A stretch of 8,372 nt of DNA from Pelotomaculum sp. Its GTDB lineage: Bacteria; Bacillota; Desulfotomaculia; Desulfotomaculales; Pelotomaculaceae. The notes below the pieces were generated by a model. The model made no database searches, was not told the DNA's origin, and saw only the letters and a program-made list of their open reading frames with translations. This document shows positions 5,999 to 8,372 of this stretch, one piece after another (the stretch's first letter is position 1; each line of letters starts with the position of its first letter). A program made the position numbers and the translations under genes. The stretch lies in contig DNIT01000183.1 of NCBI GenBank assembly GCA_003489345.1, positions 1 to 8,372 of the forward strand, in the 5' to 3' direction.

Positions 5999-7987
5999 AT
6001 GCATGGTTGGGCAGGTAATAGGTTAAGAGTCGACCTCACCGAAGGTAAAGCTACAATAGAAAAGTTAACCCCCGAGTATCTGCGCAAGTGGGTTGGTGGC
6101 AGGGGGTTGAACTCCGATATAGTGTACCACGAGACCTGGGAAGGAATGGACCCGCTTGATCCGGCCAACCCGTTATGCTTCGCGGCGGGTCCCTTGACCG
6201 GCACTTTTTCGCCGCTGGCCGGCAGGACAACTGTCAGCGCCCTTTCACCGATGACCTGTTCATATAGAGGAACGGATGTGCATGGTCATGGCGATACCAA
6301 CATGGGCGGCCAGTTCTCCACCTACTTAAAATATGCCGGGTTTGACCAGATTGTGGTTAAAGGAAAGGCTGAAAAACCGGTCTACATCTTCATTGATGAT
6401 CAGAATGTTGAAATCAGGGACGCTGGCCATCTCTGGGGGGTAAATGTGAAACCAGCGACAAAAATGATCATGGAAGAATTGGGCGACCCCGAAATCAAAG
6501 TTGCCATTATCGGGCCGGCAGGGGAAAATCTGGTTAGGTTCGCCTGTGTGGTTAACACCTTCAGTTCCTCCGGCGGGCGTACAGGTATGGGTTGTGTCAT
6601 GGGTTCCAAAAATCTTAAGGCCATCGCTGTTAGAGGCACCAAGCCTTTGACTCTGGCCAATCCGGAAAAATTTGCTGAAGCTTCCTGGAGACTCCGGGAA
6701 ATCGTTCATAAATCACCGTCAGCCATCCGGCGCCGGTTGGAAGGCACCTTTGACCTTTTTGACCCCGCCAACATTATCGGGATCAACGCCAACAAAAACC
6801 ACAGCACCGGTTATATGCCGGGTATTGAGGACGCCTACGGCGGTATTCCCTGGACCAATAAATATCTGTTCCGGAGAAAAGGCTGCTGGTCATGTCCGGT
6901 AAGCTGTGGCCGCTACACCTACTTCAAGGACGGGAAATACGCCGGTAAACACTTTGGCGGTCCGGAAATGGAAAGCGCCTGCAACCTGGGACCAAGAATT
7001 GACTCGTTAGACGTTGATGAAGTAACTTACTTGACCGGTATGGTCAATGACCTGGGAATGGACAGTATTTCCGCGGGCGCCGCTCTTTCCTGGTCGATGG
7101 AAGCTTTTGAAAAGGGTCTTTTGACCAAGGAAGATACCGGCGGTATTGAATTCAAATGGGCTGATACTGAAACCTCGAAAAAAGTACTCGAAATGATAGC
7201 CTACAGGCAGGGCTTTGGTAACGTTCTGGCGGAAGGCAATATCCGGGCAGCCGAAATCATCGGACGGGGAACGGACAAGATAGTTCCGCACTGCCGTGGT
7301 TTGGAGCACATCAGTGTTGACCCCAGGATCACCACGGGCTTTAGTTTGGGTTATGCCATGTCCACCCGGGGTTCGGACCACCTGAAAAACTACTCCTGCC
7401 TGGAGTTCCAGGGTTGTGCCATGAGCCGCAAAGAGAATGTTCTGGATGCCCTTGGACCCGAGTTAAATGAAATATTCTGGAAGGATTTCCCGGCTGAGCT
7501 GAATTCCTTTACCACCAAACCAAAACTGGTTACCTGGTCTGAGAAGAACAAGTGCGTCGCCGACCTGGTCGGCTGCTGCTGTCAGGCTATCGGTTCCTGG
7601 GGCGGCGCCGGTGACTGGCGTGCTTACACTCCGCTGTTCCGTGAGGCGACAGGGTTTGATATACCCGATGAGGAGATCTTCAAAGCAGCCGAGCGTGTTA
7701 TCAATATTGAAAGAGCCAACTGGCTTCGTTCCGGAAGCGCCCGCCAGGACGATACCCATATTGACAGGTTCTTCGAAGAGCCGGTAGTAGACGGTCCTTA
7801 CAAGGGTCTGAAAATTGACCGGAAAGAATGGGAATGGGCGCAGGATGAGTATTACATGTATCATGGCTGGGATAAAGAAGGCTTCATAACCCCGGAAAAA
7901 GCGAGTGAACTGGGTATTGAGGAAATTATTCCTGCTATGGAAAGCGGCCGCAAGCTGTACAGGGAATACCTGAAGCAGAATCAATAA
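5999..7987 (+). CDS. aor: Aldehyde ferredoxin oxidoreductase, tungsten/bis-pterin family
   Basis: This 662-residue protein belongs to the AOR family, which binds tungsten-bis-pyranopterin and one [4Fe-4S] cluster and oxidises aldehydes to carboxylic acids. The N-terminal domain (about 4-212) has the family runs FAAGPLTGTF (61-70), AGRTTVSALSP (74-84) and GSKNLKAIAVRG (202-213). Three cluster cysteines follow as C296-x2-C299-x3-C303. The fourth lies in a triple cysteine, C526-C527-C528, with C527 best placed by the D-x4-C spacing. Likely catalytic residues are the glutamates of GPEME (E323/E325) and H461 in RGSDH, by analogy with E313 and H448 of the Pyrococcus enzyme. The usual GLELPAYDPR stretch reads GLEHISVDPR. 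It is longer than the roughly 605-residue Pyrococcus enzyme. AAAGGAGG precedes the ATG by 8 bases. The gene order suggests an AorABC-type complex. BamB-type or other acid-reducing roles are less likely but not excluded. Confidence 0.93.
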   Translation: MHGWAGNRLRVDLTEGKATIEKLTPEYLRKWVGGRGLNSDIVYHETWEGMDPLDPANPLCFAAGPLTGTFSPLAGRTTVSALSPMTCSYRGTDVHGHGDTNMGGQFSTYLKYAGFDQIVVKGKAEKPVYIFIDDQNVEIRDAGHLWGVNVKPATKMIMEELGDPEIKVAIIGPAGENLVRFACVVNTFSSSGGRTGMGCVMGSKNLKAIAVRGTKPLTLANPEKFAEASWRLREIVHKSPSAIRRRLEGTFDLFDPANIIGINANKNHSTGYMPGIEDAYGGIPWTNKYLFRRKGCWSCPVSCGRYTYFKDGKYAGKHFGGPEMESACNLGPRIDSLDVDEVTYLTGMVNDLGMDSISAGAALSWSMEAFEKGLLTKEDTGGIEFKWADTETSKKVLEMIAYRQGFGNVLAEGNIRAAEIIGRGTDKIVPHCRGLEHISVDPRITTGFSLGYAMSTRGSDHLKNYSCLEFQGCAMSRKENVLDALGPELNEIFWKDFPAELNSFTTKPKLVTWSEKNKCVADLVGCCCQAIGSWGGAGDWRAYTPLFREATGFDIPDEEIFKAAERVINIERANWLRSGSARQDDTHIDRFFEEPVVDGPYKGLKIDRKEWEWAQDEYYMYHGWDKEGFITPEKASELGIEEIIPAMESGRKLYREYLKQNQ

Positions 7988-8002
7988 TCAATTGATTATT
8001 GA
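7981..8002 (+). repeat. Perfect 22-bp palindrome overlapping the aldehyde oxidoreductase stop codon
   Basis: The half-site TCAATAATCAA is followed immediately by its exact reverse complement, with AATT at the centre. It contains the TAA stop at 7985-7987. No T-run follows, so it does not look like an ordinary terminator. It could be a dimeric-protein operator for the last gene or a 9-bp mRNA hairpin with an AATT loop that protects the upstream message from exonucleases. Confidence 0.6.
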
Positions 8003-8011
8003 GCCTTACTG

Positions 8012-8105
8012 CGGCAGCCTGAGCTTTTTGACCGGTAACTGTGTAATTAAAGATCTTGCAGGGCGAAAGGAGCGGGCTGCCGGTATGCAAGGCTGCATTT
8101 CAGCC
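8012..8105 (+). promoter_or_regulatory. Spacer with competing inverted repeats before the FAD gene
   Basis: CGGCAGCC (8012-8019) is complementary to GGCTGCCG (8075-8082) over 8 bp. GGCTG (8091-8095) pairs with CAGCC (8101-8105) across a 5-base loop, ending right before the ribosome site. Because both GGCTG copies can pair with both CAGCC copies, alternative folds are possible. This may be a cis-acting leader that tunes translation of the downstream gene. No known riboswitch class could be assigned by eye. Confidence 0.35.
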
Positions 8106-8115
8106 AAAGGAGGTG
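8106..8115 (+). promoter_or_regulatory. Ribosome binding site deciding the TTG start
   Basis: AAAGGAGGTG is close to a perfect Shine-Dalgarno match, and its GGAGG core ends 7 bases before TTG 8121. It favours that start over the in-frame ATG at 8085, which has a plainer site, AAAGGAG (8066-8072), 12 bases upstream. Confidence 0.75.
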
Positions 8116-8120
8116 TCATA

Positions 8121-8372
8121 TTGCATACAGTTATTATAGGCAATGGAATTGGCGGCAATGCTGCAGCTTTCGGTATTAGAAAACATGACCGGAATGCTGA
8201 AATAACAATCGTTACACGAGAAAACTGTCCTGAATACGAACCCGGAGCACTTCCTTATTATGTTAGCGGTAAGGCGCCAAGGCAGAATATATTTTTAAAC
8301 CATTTCGATGACTATAAAAGCAACAATATTGAGCTTGTCGTACAAGAAGCGAAGGAGATTGACCCTGAACAA
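8121..8372 (+). CDS. FAD/NAD(P)-dependent oxidoreductase, N-terminal part (cut by window end)
   Basis: Eighty-four codons are open to the window end. The protein starts with a beta strand and the dinucleotide-binding motif IIGNGIGGNAAA (G7, G9, G12), then a second strand AEITIVTREN. EYEPGALPYYVSG (about 38-50) follows, close to the LPYxxSG seen in pyridine nucleotide-disulphide oxidoreductases and related NADH oxidases. Its place after a four-cluster ferredoxin and an aldehyde oxidoreductase matches the FAD subunit AorC of the Aromatoleum complex, so it probably passes electrons to NAD+. TTG 8121 is preferred because of the strong ribosome site and because FAD proteins begin at this strand; starting at ATG 8085 would add 12 residues. 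A hand count gives about 40% GC, lower than the preceding gene. The C-terminal domains, and thus the exact subfamily, are not visible. Confidence 0.85.
   Translation, partial: MHTVIIGNGIGGNAAAFGIRKHDRNAEITIVTRENCPEYEPGALPYYVSGKAPRQNIFLNHFDDYKSNNIELVVQEAKEIDPEQ

Noticed and set aside
5999..7987. Calling the tungsten enzyme BamB of class II benzoyl-CoA reductase
   Set aside because: No other bam genes are visible, and the ferredoxin and FAD neighbours fit an AorABC-like enzyme better. A tree would settle it.
8028..8053. Sigma-70 promoter with TTGACC and a TAAAGA box before the FAD gene
   Set aside because: The spacing is about 14 bases and the -10 match is poor, so it does not meet a reasonable standard.
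7988..8120. Moco/Tuco-type riboswitch before the FAD gene
   Set aside because: The linked tungsten enzyme made it worth considering, but I could not recognise the conserved core by eye; only generic complementary segments are seen.
1..8372. CRISPR arrays, tRNA or rRNA genes, insertion sequences and transposases
   Set aside because: None of the required repeats, folds or transposase motifs was seen on either strand.

Overview
The window reads as part of an obligate anaerobe's genome. It holds a glycyl radical enzyme, a tungsten-type aldehyde:ferredoxin oxidoreductase and a four-cluster ferredoxin. Strong AGGAGG-type ribosome sites, GTG and TTG starts and moderate GC suggest a Firmicute, perhaps a Peptococcaceae/Desulfotomaculum-like or syntrophic clostridial lineage. 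That placement is inference from style, not a database match.

Layout, all genes on the + strand: (a) 1-149 holds a possible tail of an upstream gene, a terminator-like hairpin and the leader of the first full gene. (b) 150-1604 is an NtrC-type response regulator (receiver, sigma-54 AAA+ ATPase, Fis-type helix-turn-helix), closed by a strong intrinsic terminator at 1645-1680. (c) A textbook GG-N10-GC sigma-54 promoter at 1730-1745 drives what looks like one operon: a glycyl radical enzyme of the dehydratase/decarboxylase/fumarate-adding superfamily (1781-4249), a DUF6282-like metal-dependent hydrolase (4294-5346), a 16-cysteine ferredoxin (5402-5938), an aldehyde ferredoxin oxidoreductase (5999-7987) and the start of an FAD/NAD-dependent oxidoreductase (from 8121, cut off by the window end). 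The 133-base gap before the last gene is wider than the others and rich in inverted repeats.

How they may work together (inference): the regulator, phosphorylated by a sensor kinase not seen here, opens the sigma-54 promoter when substrate is present. The glycyl radical enzyme carries out a radical C-O, C-N or C-C bond reaction. If the product is an aldehyde, the oxidoreductase oxidises it to the acid and passes electrons through the ferredoxin subunit to the FAD subunit and NAD+. The ferredoxin - tungsten enzyme - FAD order is that of the AorABC aldehyde oxidoreductase of Aromatoleum. The hydrolase may prepare the substrate or process the product.

The substrate cannot be read from the sequence. 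The radical enzyme has a Cys-Gly-Cys-Val-Asp active-site loop, with Asp where well-known dehydratases, lyases and decarboxylases have Glu. It also has no activating enzyme in the window. The combination of radical enzyme, DUF6282 hydrolase and three-part aldehyde oxidoreductase under a dedicated sigma-54 regulator is the best candidate here for an uncharacterised catabolic pathway.
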